This document shows positions 18,330 through 27,239 of a stretch of DNA of 64,000 nt, piece after piece. The translations under genes were made by a program, and so were the position numbers. How positions within the stretch are numbered: the stretch's first letter is position 1; every line of letters starts with the position of its first letter. The DNA comes from Actinomycetes bacterium (GTDB taxonomy: Bacteria > Actinomycetota > Acidimicrobiia > Acidimicrobiales > RAAP-2), in contig JAJYVS010000004.1 in NCBI GenBank assembly GCA_021791895.1, positions 41,710-105,709 on the forward strand. The letters run 5' to 3'. The notes under the pieces were generated by a model that saw only the letters and a list, made by a program, of their open reading frames with translations, was not told the origin of the DNA and did not search any database.

Positions 18330-19246
18330 CGCGACGCGCCGGCGGCCGACGCCACCACCTGGGCCAGGATGCCGACGAACTCGGGGTCGTCGTTGAGCGA
18401 CGCGGTGCGGGCGAAGGCCAGGCCGGCGGCGCGGGCCCGGGCGCCCGCCTCGACGTCGAGGTCGTAGAGCACCTCGAGGTGGTCGGCGACGAAGCCGACC
18501 GGGCAGACGAGGACCGACCGGCCATCGGTCGCGGCCACCTCGTCGATCGCCCCGAGGAGGTCGGGTCCGAGCCACCGCTGCTCGGTCCGCCCGGCGCTCT
18601 GGAAGACCACCCGCCACGGCACCCGATGCCGGTCGAGGCCGGCCGCCCCGGCCACCAGCTCGGCCGAGGCCACGACCTGGGTGCGGTAGGGCTCGGCCAC
18701 CGATTCGGGCACCGAGTGGGCGCTGAACAGCACGGTGGGCGACTCGAGGCCGCCGAGGGCGGTGGTGACCCGCCGCCCGACCAACGCGTCGAAACCCGGG
18801 GCGTCGTACCACTCCTCGACGGCGACGAAGGGCAGGTCCGGGGCGCACTCGGCCACGGCCCGGGCCGCCCGGTCGAGGTACTCGCCCGAGCCGGCGGCCG
18901 AGCGCTGCGGGGTAAGGACGAGCCCGACGACCGCCGAGACCCCGGCACCGGCCAGCGCCGCCGCGCCGGTCTCGATGGAGGGCTCGGTGTGCTTGGCCCC
19001 GAAGCCGACCAGGTAGCGGCCGGGGGACGACGCCTCGAGGGCGGCGGCCAGCCCCTCGGTCTGGGCCCGGGTCCGTTCGGTCAACGGCGAGGTCCCGCCG
19101 ATGGCCCGGTACCGCCGGACGAGGTTCTCAAGCTGCTCGGGCGAGGGCGGCCGGCCGCGGCGAATCCGGGTGTAGAAGGCTTCGATCTCCTCGAGCGAGG
19201 CCGGGGTGCCGTGCGCCATCACCAGCACCCCGATCGGTGGGCTCAT
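18326..19246 (-). CDS. hemH: Ferrochelatase (coproporphyrin type, HemH/CpfC)
   Basis: This enzyme inserts Fe(II) into the porphyrin. In Gram-positive bacteria it makes coproheme. Family features visible: VLVMAHGTP at the N-terminus, YRAIGGTSPL, the metal-site histidine in LFSAHSVPE, and the acidic VCPVGFVADHLEVLYDLDVE, whose glutamate belongs to the active site. At 306 residues it is the compact monofunctional form. The ATG at 19246 overlaps the hemE stop (ATGA), and its own stop overlaps the hemG ATG, so the three are translationally coupled. Confidence 0.92.
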   Translation of the reverse strand: MSPPIGVLVMAHGTPASLEEIEAFYTRIRRGRPPSPEQLENLVRRYRAIGGTSPLTERTRAQTEGLAAALEASSPGRYLVGFGAKHTEPSIETGAAALAGAGVSAVVGLVLTPQRSAAGSGEYLDRAARAVAECAPDLPFVAVEEWYDAPGFDALVGRRVTTALGGLESPTVLFSAHSVPESVAEPYRTQVVASAELVAGAAGLDRHRVPWRVVFQSAGRTEQRWLGPDLLGAIDEVAATDGRSVLVCPVGFVADHLEVLYDLDVEAGARARAAGLAFARTASLNDDPEFVGILAQVVASAAGASR

Positions 19247-20295
19247 GACCGCAGCCCGGCCGGGCCCTCGGCATGGACCAGCTCGACCAGGGCGCTCAGG
19301 ACCCCCGGATCGGTCTCGGGCAGCACCCCGTGGCCCAGGTTGAAAACGTACCCCGGGGCGCCGCCGGCCCGCCGGAGGACGTCGCGGGCTTCCTCGAGCG
19401 CCACCTCGACCGGGCCCAGGCAGGCACCGGGGTCGAGGTTGCCCTGGACCGCGCGCCCCGGCCCGACTCGGCGCCGGGCCAGATCCAGGGGCACCCGCCA
19501 GTCCACCCCGACCACGTTCGGGCCGCACGAGGCCATGAGCCCGAGCAGTTCGCCCGTCCCCACCCCGAACAAGATGGTGGGGACGCCGAGGGCGCCCACG
19601 GCGTCGAGGACCCGCCGGGTGGCCGGGAGGGCGAAGCGCTCGTAGTCCTTGGGGGAGAGCGCGCCCACCCAGCTGTCGAAGAGCTGGACCGCGTCGGCCC
19701 CCGCGTCGACCTGGGCGCCGAGGGACGCGATGGCCATGTCGGCCAGCCGGTCGACCAGGGCTTCCCAGGTGCCCGGGTCGGCGTGCATGAGCGCCTTCAC
19801 CTTGGCGAAGTCCCTCGAGGGGCCGCCCTCCACCAGGTAGCTGGCGACGGTGAAGGGGGCGCCGGCGAACCCGATGAGCGGGACGTCGGCCGGGAGCTCG
19901 GTGGCGAGGATCCGCACCGTCTCGAGCACGTAGCCGGTGTCGGCCTCGGGGTCGAGGGGTCGCAGCCGTTCCAGGTCGGCCGGGGTGCGCAGGGGGCGCT
20001 CCACCACCGGCCCCCGGCCCGCCACGATGTCCACCCCGAAGCCGGTCGCCCAGACCGGCACGATGATGTCGGAGAACAAGATCGCGGCGTCGACGCGGTG
20101 GCGGCGGACCGGCTGGAGGGTGATCTCCGCTGCCAGGTCGGGGTGGGTGAGGACGTCGAGGATCGAACGGGTCCCCTTGAGCGCGCGGTACTCGGGCAGC
20201 GACCGCCCGGCCTGGCGCATGAACCAGACCGGGGTGCGCCCGACCGGCTCGCACCGGCAGGCGGCGAGGAACGGGGCAGCGGGCTCGGCGGTCAT
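19243..20295 (-). CDS. hemE: Uroporphyrinogen decarboxylase (HemE)
   Basis: This enzyme removes the four acetate carboxyls of uroporphyrinogen III to give coproporphyrinogen III. The two textbook signatures are present: PVWFMRQAGRSLPEYR near residue 21 and LIGFAGAPFTVASYLVEGG near residue 120. The 350 residues are full length. It is first of the hem genes and starts 28 bases after the ybjQ stop, so ybjQ and the hem genes could share a transcript. Confidence 0.95.
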   Translation of the reverse strand: MTAEPAAPFLAACRCEPVGRTPVWFMRQAGRSLPEYRALKGTRSILDVLTHPDLAAEITLQPVRRHRVDAAILFSDIIVPVWATGFGVDIVAGRGPVVERPLRTPADLERLRPLDPEADTGYVLETVRILATELPADVPLIGFAGAPFTVASYLVEGGPSRDFAKVKALMHADPGTWEALVDRLADMAIASLGAQVDAGADAVQLFDSWVGALSPKDYERFALPATRRVLDAVGALGVPTILFGVGTGELLGLMASCGPNVVGVDWRVPLDLARRRVGPGRAVQGNLDPGACLGPVEVALEEARDVLRRAGGAPGYVFNLGHGVLPETDPGVLSALVELVHAEGPAGLRS

Positions 20296-20323
20296 CGCCG
20301 CGGCGCGACCCCCCGGGTCCCGC

Positions 20324-20644
20324 TCAAGCCGGCTCGACCACGACGGCCGTCCCGTAGGCGCAGATCTCGGTCCAGTTGCCGCCCATCTCGGAGGTGTCGA
20401 AGCGCATCATGAGCACGGCGTTCGCCCCCTTGGACTCGGCGGTCTCGACCATGCGGTCGAGGACCTCCTGGCGGCTCTTCTCCAGGTTCTTGGTCATCCC
20501 GACCAGCTCGCCGCCGACGATGGACTTCAATCCCGCTCCGATCTGGGAGAAGGCGTTGCGGGACCGGACGGTGAGCCCGAAGCACTCGCCGATCACCCGC
20601 GTCACCTTGTAGCCGGGGACATCGTTCATGGTGGAGATGAGCAT
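20324..20644 (-). CDS. YbjQ/UPF0145 family protein
   Basis: This 106-residue protein belongs to the YbjQ (UPF0145) family, small proteins sometimes called heavy-metal-binding whose function is not settled. Typical blocks: TMNDVPGYKVTRVIGECFGL, GGELVGMTKNLEKSRQEVLDRM, and KGANAVLMMRFDTSEMG. I picked ATG 20644 because a clear GAAAGGAG Shine-Dalgarno lies five bases upstream; an earlier in-frame start (20665) lacks one. It precedes hemE by 28 bases. Confidence 0.85.
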   Translation of the reverse strand: MLISTMNDVPGYKVTRVIGECFGLTVRSRNAFSQIGAGLKSIVGGELVGMTKNLEKSRQEVLDRMVETAESKGANAVLMMRFDTSEMGGNWTEICAYGTAVVVEPA

Positions 20645-20752
20645 GTCGCTCCTTTCGGCCGGCACCTCGGCTGGTGCCGACGCCGCCTGCGCCCGAGATC
20701 ATCGCAGGCCGGCCCCCACCCGGACCAGCACCGGCGGGGTGCCGCCAGCCCC

Positions 20753-20758
20753 TAGAAT
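20753..20758 (+). promoter_or_regulatory. Possible -10 box for helD
   Basis: TAGAAT matches TANNNT and is five of six to TATAAT. It stands about 80 bases before the helD start in the 196-base gap between divergent ybjQ and helD. No convincing -35 is visible. Confidence 0.3.
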
Positions 20759-20840
20759 CGAGCGTTTCTTGCCGGCGGTGGGGTCCCGTTCGGGGGGGCC
20801 GGACCGTCGGACGGGTCCTCGGGCCGGCAGGAGGGACGGC

Positions 20841-23186
20841 GTGGCCATCGATCTCGAGCTCGAAGAGGAGCAGCGGTTCTTGGACCGTGCCTACCAGGGC
20901 CTCGACGCCATGCGCGCCGAGTCCCGCCGGATGCTCGAATCGGTGCTCGACCTGGGCCGGGGGGGCACCCCCCAGTCCCGGACCGAGCGGGACATCGTGG
21001 TGCGGACCAGCCTCGCCCGCCTGGCCCAGCTGGACATCGGGGACCAGGCGCTGTGCTTCGGGCGCATCGACCGGGTCCCCGACGCCGACCACGAGGTCGG
21101 CGAGACTTTCCACATCGGCCGGGTTGCCGTCTCGGGTCCCGACCGCGAGCCGTTGGTGGTCGACTGGCGGGCCCCGGTGGCGGCGCCCTTCTACCGGGCG
21201 ACCGGGCTGGACGCCCAGGGCCTGGTTCGGCGGCGGCACCTGGCGGTGCGAGGCCGCATGGTCACCGGCTACGAGGACGAGTACTTCGCCGACGGCGCGG
21301 CCACGACGAGACCGGCCGACGGGCCCCACGAGCTCCTCGACGGGGCGCTCGAGGTGGGCGGCCCAGGGGCCCTGCTCGCCGCCCTGGGGTCGGCCCGGAC
21401 CGGCCGGATGGCCGACATCGTGGGCACCATCCAGCGCGAGCAGGACGAGATCATCCGCGCCCCGATGGGGGGCCTCTTGCTCGTCCAGGGGGGACCGGGC
21501 ACCGGGAAGACCGCGGTCGCCCTCCACCGGGCCGCCTACCTCCTCTACACCCACCGGTTCCCCCTGGAACGCCAGGGGGTGCTGGTGGTCGGACCCAACC
21601 CCCTCTTCCTCCGCTACATCGAGCAGGTCCTGCCCTCGCTCGGCGAGACCGGTGTCACCCTCTCGACCGTGTCGGGGCTCGTGGCCGAGGTCCGGGTGCG
21701 CGCGGGCGAGCCGCCCGAGGTCGCCCGGCTGAAGGGCGGAGCCCGCATGGCCAAGCTGATCCTCCAGGCGGTGCGGGCCCGCGAGCGCCGGCTCCGACGG
21801 TCGGTCGAGATCCCCTTCGGCCCGACCGTGCTGCGGCTCGAGGTCGAGGACTCGGCCCGGATCGTGGCCCGGGCCCGCCGCCGTCCGGGCAACCACAACG
21901 CCAAGCGCCGGTTCGTCGAGCGTCAGGTGACCTCGCTCTTGGCCGCGCGCTACGAACGATTCGCCGAGGCGGCCGAGGAGCGCCGGGGCGCACGGTTGGG
22001 GGCGGTCGATCCCGCCGGCGGGGACGACGGGGGCGAGGAGGAGGACGGCCGGGTCGAGCTGGTCAACCAGATCCGGCGGCTGCCCGAGGTGCGTGAGGCC
22101 CTGGACCGGATGTGGCCCCGCCTCGCGCCCCACGAGCTCATCCACGACCTCTTCGGGGCTCCAGCGCTCCTCGCCGCCTCGGCCAAGGGGGTCCTCTCGC
22201 CGGCCGAGCAGGCCCTCTTGGTCCGGCCGCGCAGCGGGTCGCTCGACGCCGTCCCCTGGACCGCCGCCGACGCCGCGCTGGTCGATGAGGCTCGGGCGGT
22301 CCTTGGCCCGTGGCGGGCCCGCCCGGGCCGGGCGCGCGCGGGCGAGGCCCGCGCCTGGGCCGAACGCCCGGCCGACGCCCCGTTCTGGCCCTCGGGGCTG
22401 GACTTCTCGCCGGAGCCGGCCGCGCCGAGCACGACCGGGTCGGCCGACGAGATTCGCGCCTTCGGGCACATCGTGGTCGACGAGGCCCAGGACCTCTCGC
22501 CGATGCAGCTGCGCATGCTGGCTCGGCGTTCGTTGTCCGGATCCATGACCGTGGTGGGCGACATCGCCCAGGCCACCGGCGCCTGGGCCCCCACCGGCTG
22601 GGAGGAGCTGGCCGCCCACCTCTCGCCCCGGCACGAGCCGCGCCAGGTCGAGCTGACCGTGAGCTACCGCACGCCGGCCGAAGTGGTGGCGGTGGCGGCC
22701 CGGGCCCTGCGGGCGGCGGTGCCCGGGCTCGAGCCCCCGACCCCGGTGCGCCGCTCGGGCCATCCTCCGGTCATCGAGCAGGTGTCCCGGCCGGAGTTGG
22801 CCTTCCGGGCGGCGGTGCTGGCCGCCACCCAGCTGGAGGCGGTCGGCCAGGGCAAGGTGGCGGTGCTGGTGCCCGAGGCGCTGGCGTCCGAGGTGGAGCG
22901 GGCCCTTCGGGACCGGGGGCTCGACCCGGTGGACCCCCGCGACCCAGCCGGTCAGGGGCTCGCGGCCCCGCTCGTCGTGTTGCCGGCGGGCGAGGCCCAC
23001 GGCCTCGAGTTCGACGGGGTGGTGGTGGTGGAGCCGGCGGCCCTGGCCAAGGAGAGCGCCGGCGAGGGCCCCGACGGGCCGCCCGGCCGGGCCCTGCGGA
23101 CCCTGTACGTGGCGTTGACCCGCCCGACCCAGCGGCTCGCGGTGGTCCACGCCCTCGCGCTCCCGGTCGACCTGAGTGCCGGCTGA
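20841..23186 (+). CDS. helD: HelD/HelR-type UvrD-like ATPase (RNA polymerase recycling factor)
   Basis: This is a superfamily-1 helicase-like ATPase. HelD proteins release stalled RNA polymerase from DNA, and some actinobacterial HelR forms protect polymerase from rifamycins. An N-terminal coiled region (EEEQRFLDRAYQGLDAMRAE) precedes the Walker A motif GGPGTGKTAVALHR near residue 217, Walker B IVVDEAQDLSP near 546, and the C-terminal helicase block TLYVALTRPTQRLAVVHA. GTG 20841 has a GCAGGAGGG Shine-Dalgarno six bases upstream and gives 781 residues. No polymerase or rifamycin genes are adjacent, so the resistance role is not implied by context. Confidence 0.88.
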   Translation: MAIDLELEEEQRFLDRAYQGLDAMRAESRRMLESVLDLGRGGTPQSRTERDIVVRTSLARLAQLDIGDQALCFGRIDRVPDADHEVGETFHIGRVAVSGPDREPLVVDWRAPVAAPFYRATGLDAQGLVRRRHLAVRGRMVTGYEDEYFADGAATTRPADGPHELLDGALEVGGPGALLAALGSARTGRMADIVGTIQREQDEIIRAPMGGLLLVQGGPGTGKTAVALHRAAYLLYTHRFPLERQGVLVVGPNPLFLRYIEQVLPSLGETGVTLSTVSGLVAEVRVRAGEPPEVARLKGGARMAKLILQAVRARERRLRRSVEIPFGPTVLRLEVEDSARIVARARRRPGNHNAKRRFVERQVTSLLAARYERFAEAAEERRGARLGAVDPAGGDDGGEEEDGRVELVNQIRRLPEVREALDRMWPRLAPHELIHDLFGAPALLAASAKGVLSPAEQALLVRPRSGSLDAVPWTAADAALVDEARAVLGPWRARPGRARAGEARAWAERPADAPFWPSGLDFSPEPAAPSTTGSADEIRAFGHIVVDEAQDLSPMQLRMLARRSLSGSMTVVGDIAQATGAWAPTGWEELAAHLSPRHEPRQVELTVSYRTPAEVVAVAARALRAAVPGLEPPTPVRRSGHPPVIEQVSRPELAFRAAVLAATQLEAVGQGKVAVLVPEALASEVERALRDRGLDPVDPRDPAGQGLAAPLVVLPAGEAHGLEFDGVVVVEPAALAKESAGEGPDGPPGRALRTLYVALTRPTQRLAVVHALALPVDLSAG

Positions 23187-23188
23187 GG

Positions 23189-23204
23189 GGCCGGCGCGCC
23201 GGCC
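23189..23204. other. 16-bp perfect palindrome after helD
   Basis: GGCCGGCGCGCCGGCC reads the same on both strands and lies just after the helD stop. A second GC-rich inverted element follows at once. It could serve as a hairpin terminator for helD or as a protein-binding dyad. There is no T tract. Confidence 0.4.
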
Positions 23205-23270
23205 GTCGGGGGGCCGCCCCCTCACCAGGATGTTGGCGTTTCGCCACCCCAGTCGAGTAGGAAATGAGCC

Positions 23271-23867
23271 GTGAGCCAGGTGATCTCGGTGGGCAAGCCT
23301 GCCAAGACCCCCCGCATCACCCACGACCGGCCGCCCATGCTCGCCATCGGCGTCATGATCTGGCTCGGCTCGGAGCTTATGTTCTTCTCGAGCCTGTTTG
23401 CCGCGTTCTTCACCATCCGCGCCGAGCACACGGTGTGGCCCCCAGCCGGAACCCAACTCGACACCATCCGGGCCGCGGTCTTCACCGCCGTCTTGGTCTC
23501 GTCGAGCTTCACCATGCAAAAGGCCGTCTTCGACGTGGAGCGGCGCAACCGTCGGTCGGCCAAGATCTGGGTGGGCTGGACGCTCTTCCTCGGGCTGGCG
23601 TTCCTCGGGAACCAGTTCTCCGAATGGCTCCTCATGACCACGAGGCCGAGCACCAACGCGTACGGCTCGCTGTTCTTCATCATGACCGGGCTGCACGGGC
23701 TCCACGTCTTCTTGGGCCTGGTGGCGATGGTCTTCCTCCTGTTGCGCATGCGGGGCAAGTCCGGTGACCCCGGGGAGCTCTCGGTCTTCCAGGGGGTGAG
23801 CTACTACTGGCACTTCGTCGACATCGTCTGGATCGGCCTGTTCAGTTGCCTGTTCCTGCTCAAGTGA
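23271..23867 (+). CDS. ctaE: Cytochrome c oxidase subunit III (CtaE)
   Basis: This is the non-catalytic membrane subunit of the aa3-type oxidase. About five hydrophobic helices are visible in 198 residues, matching the short actinobacterial form. Conserved stretches are WLGSELMFFSSLFAAFF, MTGLHGLHVFLGL and SYYWHFVDIVWIGLF. The start is GTG 23271 with a weak AGGA upstream. It begins the ctaE-qcrC-qcrA-qcrB run, the standard actinobacterial order, and its stop overlaps the qcrC ATG. The other oxidase genes (ctaCDF) are 8 kb away on the opposite strand. Confidence 0.95.
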   Translation: MSQVISVGKPAKTPRITHDRPPMLAIGVMIWLGSELMFFSSLFAAFFTIRAEHTVWPPAGTQLDTIRAAVFTAVLVSSSFTMQKAVFDVERRNRRSAKIWVGWTLFLGLAFLGNQFSEWLLMTTRPSTNAYGSLFFIMTGLHGLHVFLGLVAMVFLLLRMRGKSGDPGELSVFQGVSYYWHFVDIVWIGLFSCLFLLK

Positions 23868-24682
23868 TGGGGCGCCTGCGCCGTGCCTGCTCCAGCCGGC
23901 TCTTGCTCCCGGGCGCGGTGGTTTTCGGCGTGGCGCTCGGCGGGGTGCTGGCGTTCGGCGTCGGCGGGGCCAACGGGCTGAACCAGTCCCAGCGCTCCTA
24001 CGGCGACTCGGCCATCCGGTACTACTACCCGCCGAAGTCCTACATCCCGGCCGGCCAGGCTCTCTTCGAAACCTTCTGTTCGAGCTGCCACGGGTCCGAC
24101 GGCGCGGGCACGTCGAGGGCGCCCAACCTGGTCGGGGTGGGACCGGCGACGATCGACTTCTGGATCACCACCGGCCGCATGCCGGCCGAGAACCCCTACG
24201 CCATCCAGGCCCCCCGCAAGCCGGCAAAGCTGAGCAACCAGGAGGCGCTCGAGGTCGCGGCGTACGTGAACTCCCTCGACCCCTCCCGTCCGGCCATCCC
24301 GAAGGTGAACCTGAAGGACGCCAACGTGGCCGTCGGGGCCGACCTGTTCTCGCTCAACTGCGCGGCCTGCCACACCATCACCGGCGCCGGCGACGAACTC
24401 GCCTTCGGCACCTACGCCCCCTCGTTGCGTGCTGCCACGCCGACCCAGGTGGCCGAGGCCATCCGCACCGGCCCGGGCAACATGCCCCGCTTTAGCGGGA
24501 ACCTGACCAACGCCCAGGTGGCCGACATCGACGCCTATGTGACCGAGTACATCCAGCACCCGACCAACCCCGGCGGCTTCGCCTTGGGTGGGGTGGGGCC
24601 GGTGGGCGAGGGCTTCGTGGCCCTGTTGTTCGGGGTGGGGATCCTGGCCTTGGTCGGCTACTGGATCGGGGAGCGGACGTGA
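23867..24682 (+). CDS. qcrC: Diheme cytochrome c subunit of the bc1 complex (QcrC)
   Basis: This is a membrane-anchored cytochrome cc that passes electrons from the Rieske protein directly to cytochrome oxidase, replacing a soluble cytochrome c. Two CxxCH heme sites are visible, C71-C74-H75 (CSSCH) and C165-C168-H169 (CAACH), each followed by a methionine-containing domain. Hydrophobic segments at residues 12-33 and at the C-terminus (VALLFGVGILALVGYWIG) match the family's two anchors. ATG 23867 shares one base with the ctaE stop; GTG 23864 is the alternative. Confidence 0.95.
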   Translation: MGRLRRACSSRLLLPGAVVFGVALGGVLAFGVGGANGLNQSQRSYGDSAIRYYYPPKSYIPAGQALFETFCSSCHGSDGAGTSRAPNLVGVGPATIDFWITTGRMPAENPYAIQAPRKPAKLSNQEALEVAAYVNSLDPSRPAIPKVNLKDANVAVGADLFSLNCAACHTITGAGDELAFGTYAPSLRAATPTQVAEAIRTGPGNMPRFSGNLTNAQVADIDAYVTEYIQHPTNPGGFALGGVGPVGEGFVALLFGVGILALVGYWIGERT

Positions 24683-25635
24683 GCCAGGACACCGAGCTCG
24701 AGGCGGCCATGGACCCGGACCTGCCCCTCCCGGCGACCAGCCTCGACGACCCCCACCTGCGCGAGGCGGTTCGCAACCCCGAGGGCGCGGAGCGGGCCAT
24801 CGCGTGGCTCTTCGTCTTAGGGGTGATCGGGGTGGCGCTGTTCGGCGCGGCCTACGTGCAGAACTGGAAGCCCTTCACCCTGGGCCTCACCCTCGGCCTC
24901 GGCCTGTTCTTCCTCGGCTTCGGCGTCACCGCCTGGGGGAAGTACCTGATGCCCCAGGGCCCCTTCTCCGAGGCCCGCCACGCCCTGCACTCGGCCCAGG
25001 CCGAGCGGGAGGCCATCGCCGCCGCCCTGGTCGAGCGGACCGGGGTGGTGGTGAAGCGCCGGCGGGTCCTCCTCGGCCTCCTCGGCTCGGGAATGGGCAT
25101 CTTCGGCATCGTCGCCCTCTTCCCGCTCCTGCGCTCGCTCGGTCCGTTGCCCGGTCTCACCCTGACCAAGACCAACTGGCGCCGGGGCTCGCTCCTCGTC
25201 GACTCGAACGGCCGGGCCATCCACGTCGAGGCCCTGGAGCCCGGGGGCATCGTCACCGTCTTCCCAGCCGGGTTCGAGAACAACGACCAGACGGTGGCGG
25301 TCGACCAGACGGTCCTCATCCGGGCCGGCACCACGGCCATCGTGACCGAGAAGGGCCGGTCCACCTGGGCGCCGGCCGGCTACATCGCCTACTCGAAGCT
25401 CTGCACCCACGCCGGGTGCCCGGTCGGCCTCTACGAGAAGCAGCTGCGCCTCCTCGTCTGCCCGTGCCACCAGTCGATGTTCAACATCGACGACGGCGCG
25501 GTCCCCGAGTTCGGTCCTGCCCCCCGCCCTTTGCCCCAGCTCCCGCTGTACATCGACCGGGCTGGGTTCCTCCGAGCCCAGTCCGGCTACGACCAGCCGG
25601 TCGGCCCGGGCTACTACGAACGGACCACGACGTGA
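24679..25635 (+). CDS. qcrA: Rieske [2Fe-2S] subunit of the bc1 complex (QcrA)
   Basis: This subunit oxidises menaquinol at the Qo site through its Rieske cluster. The ligands are C242/H244 in CTHAGC and C261/H264 in CPCH, with disulfide cysteines C247 and C263. Unlike mitochondrial Rieske proteins it has three membrane segments, at about residues 43-60, 67-85 and 125-145, a feature of actinobacterial QcrA. GTG 24679 overlaps qcrC (GTGA), and the stop overlaps the qcrB GTG (GTGA). Length is 318 residues. Confidence 0.95.
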   Translation: MSQDTELEAAMDPDLPLPATSLDDPHLREAVRNPEGAERAIAWLFVLGVIGVALFGAAYVQNWKPFTLGLTLGLGLFFLGFGVTAWGKYLMPQGPFSEARHALHSAQAEREAIAAALVERTGVVVKRRRVLLGLLGSGMGIFGIVALFPLLRSLGPLPGLTLTKTNWRRGSLLVDSNGRAIHVEALEPGGIVTVFPAGFENNDQTVAVDQTVLIRAGTTAIVTEKGRSTWAPAGYIAYSKLCTHAGCPVGLYEKQLRLLVCPCHQSMFNIDDGAVPEFGPAPRPLPQLPLYIDRAGFLRAQSGYDQPVGPGYYERTTT

Positions 25636-27179
25636 GCACCGCCGGCGTCCGGACCAAGCGCGAAGCGCAGGCGGCGCGGGGCCGTTACGGCCGCGTCGGC
25701 CAGATCATCGGGGAGATCGACGACCGGTTGGGGGTGGCCAAGGGCGGTCGCACCTTCCTCGACAAGATCTTCCCCGACCACTGGTCGTTCATGCTGGGCG
25801 AGATCGCGCTGTACTCCTTCATCGTCCTCATCGCGACCGGGATCTTCCTCTCCCTCTACTACGTCCCGTCTTCGACCCTCTCTGTCTACCACGGCTCCTA
25901 CGCCCCGCTGCGGGGCCAGAAGGTGACCGCCGCCTACGCCTCGACGGTCAACCTCAGCCTGTCGGTCCGGGCCGGCCTGCTCATGCGCCAGATGCACCAC
26001 TGGGCGGCCGACATCTTCATCGGGGCCATCGTCATCCACATGGCCCGCATCTTCTTCACCGGCGCCTTCCGCAAGCCCCGCGAGCTCAACTGGACGATCG
26101 GGCTCACCCTGCTCGTGCTGTCCCTGGCCAACGGGTTCATCGGCTACTCGCTCCCCGACGACCTCATCTCGGGGACCGGCCTGCGGATCATGTACTCGAT
26201 CGTCCTGTCGATCCCCTTCGTCGGAAGCTACCTCGCCTTCTGGCTGTTCGGGGGCAACTACCCGGGGACGCTCATCATCCCCCGCCTCTTCATCATTCAC
26301 GTCCTCATCCTCCCGGGGATCCTGGCCGGGCTGATTGGCGCCCACCTGTTCCTCCTCGTCCGCCAGAAGCACACCCAGTTCCCGGGCAAAGGGCGGACTG
26401 AGGACAACGTGGTCGGCTCGCCCATGTACCCGACCTTCATGGCCAAGACCACCGGGTACCTCTTCATGATCACCGGGGTCATCACCGTGTTGGGCGGGCT
26501 CGCCCAGATCAACCCGATCTGGCAGTTCGGCCAGTACCAGGCGGACAAGATCTCCTACGCCGTCCAGCCGGACTGGTACATGGGGTGGCTCGACGGGGCC
26601 CTGCGGATCATGCCCAGCTGGGAGTTCGCCGGCTGGGGCCACACCATCCCCTTCGTGGTGCTCCTGCCGGCGGTCGTGTTCCCGGGCATGATCTTCACCC
26701 TCTGCTACGCCTGGCCGGCCATCGAACGGAAATTCACCGGCGACAACGCCATCCACCACCTCTTGGACCGGCCGCGGGACCGGCCCAAACGCACCGCCGC
26801 GGGGGCGGCGATGATCGCCCTCATGTTCACCCTGCTCGGCGCGAGCGCGACCGACGTGCTGGCCAACTTCTTCCAAGTCTCCCTGAACGAGGTGCTCTGG
26901 ACCTTCCGGGTCCTCGTCTTTGTGGTGCCGATCGTGGCCGGGTTGTTCACCTGGCGCATCTGCCTCGAGATGCAGGGCGGCGGGGCCGACATCGGCAAGC
27001 GGAAACGGGCGGTCGTCATGACCCGCAGCGCCATCGGCGAGTACCGGACGGTCGAGACCGAGGCCCAGCCCGATGACGAGCACGAGGAGCTCCCGCCGAT
27101 CCCGGTGCCGGTGCACATCGAGGTGGGCGTCGGCGACACCGGCGCCGAGCAGGCCGGGGTCCGAACCGTCCCCCGGTAG
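25632..27179 (+). CDS. qcrB: Cytochrome b subunit of the bc1 complex (QcrB)
   Basis: This is the di-b-heme membrane subunit with the menaquinol Qo and menaquinone Qi sites. Seen: heme-ligand histidines in MRQMHHWAADIFIGAIVIHM, LANGFIGYSLPDDLISGTGL, then LFIIHVLILPGILAGLIGAHL with the second histidine pair. The last 100 residues form the hydrophilic tail usual in Actinobacteria, rich in Pro and Glu. GTG 25632 overlaps qcrA. At 515 residues it is somewhat short of the longest actinobacterial forms but complete. Confidence 0.95.
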   Translation: MSTAGVRTKREAQAARGRYGRVGQIIGEIDDRLGVAKGGRTFLDKIFPDHWSFMLGEIALYSFIVLIATGIFLSLYYVPSSTLSVYHGSYAPLRGQKVTAAYASTVNLSLSVRAGLLMRQMHHWAADIFIGAIVIHMARIFFTGAFRKPRELNWTIGLTLLVLSLANGFIGYSLPDDLISGTGLRIMYSIVLSIPFVGSYLAFWLFGGNYPGTLIIPRLFIIHVLILPGILAGLIGAHLFLLVRQKHTQFPGKGRTEDNVVGSPMYPTFMAKTTGYLFMITGVITVLGGLAQINPIWQFGQYQADKISYAVQPDWYMGWLDGALRIMPSWEFAGWGHTIPFVVLLPAVVFPGMIFTLCYAWPAIERKFTGDNAIHHLLDRPRDRPKRTAAGAAMIALMFTLLGASATDVLANFFQVSLNEVLWTFRVLVFVVPIVAGLFTWRICLEMQGGGADIGKRKRAVVMTRSAIGEYRTVETEAQPDDEHEELPPIPVPVHIEVGVGDTGAEQAGVRTVPR

Positions 27180-27239
27180 CGGGCCGGCGCCGTCAGGGCG
27201 GCCGGACCCGGCGCCCGTCGCGCCGTTGGCGGCAGTCCG

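Noticed and set aside
15258..18467. Plus-strand open frames opposite lnt, hemG and hemH
   Set aside because: Arg/Gly/Pro-rich with no start context or motifs. They mirror real minus-strand genes.
23189..23230. GC palindrome as a replication or phage site
   Set aside because: One short dyad and a GC run after helD fit a terminator better. There is no dnaA-like box cluster or att pair.
20292..23813. Very long open minus-strand frame opposite helD and ctaE
   Set aside because: It has no family resemblance and is rich in Gly, Arg, His and Pro, as expected from antisense of a high-GC coding strand. The plus-strand genes are clear.
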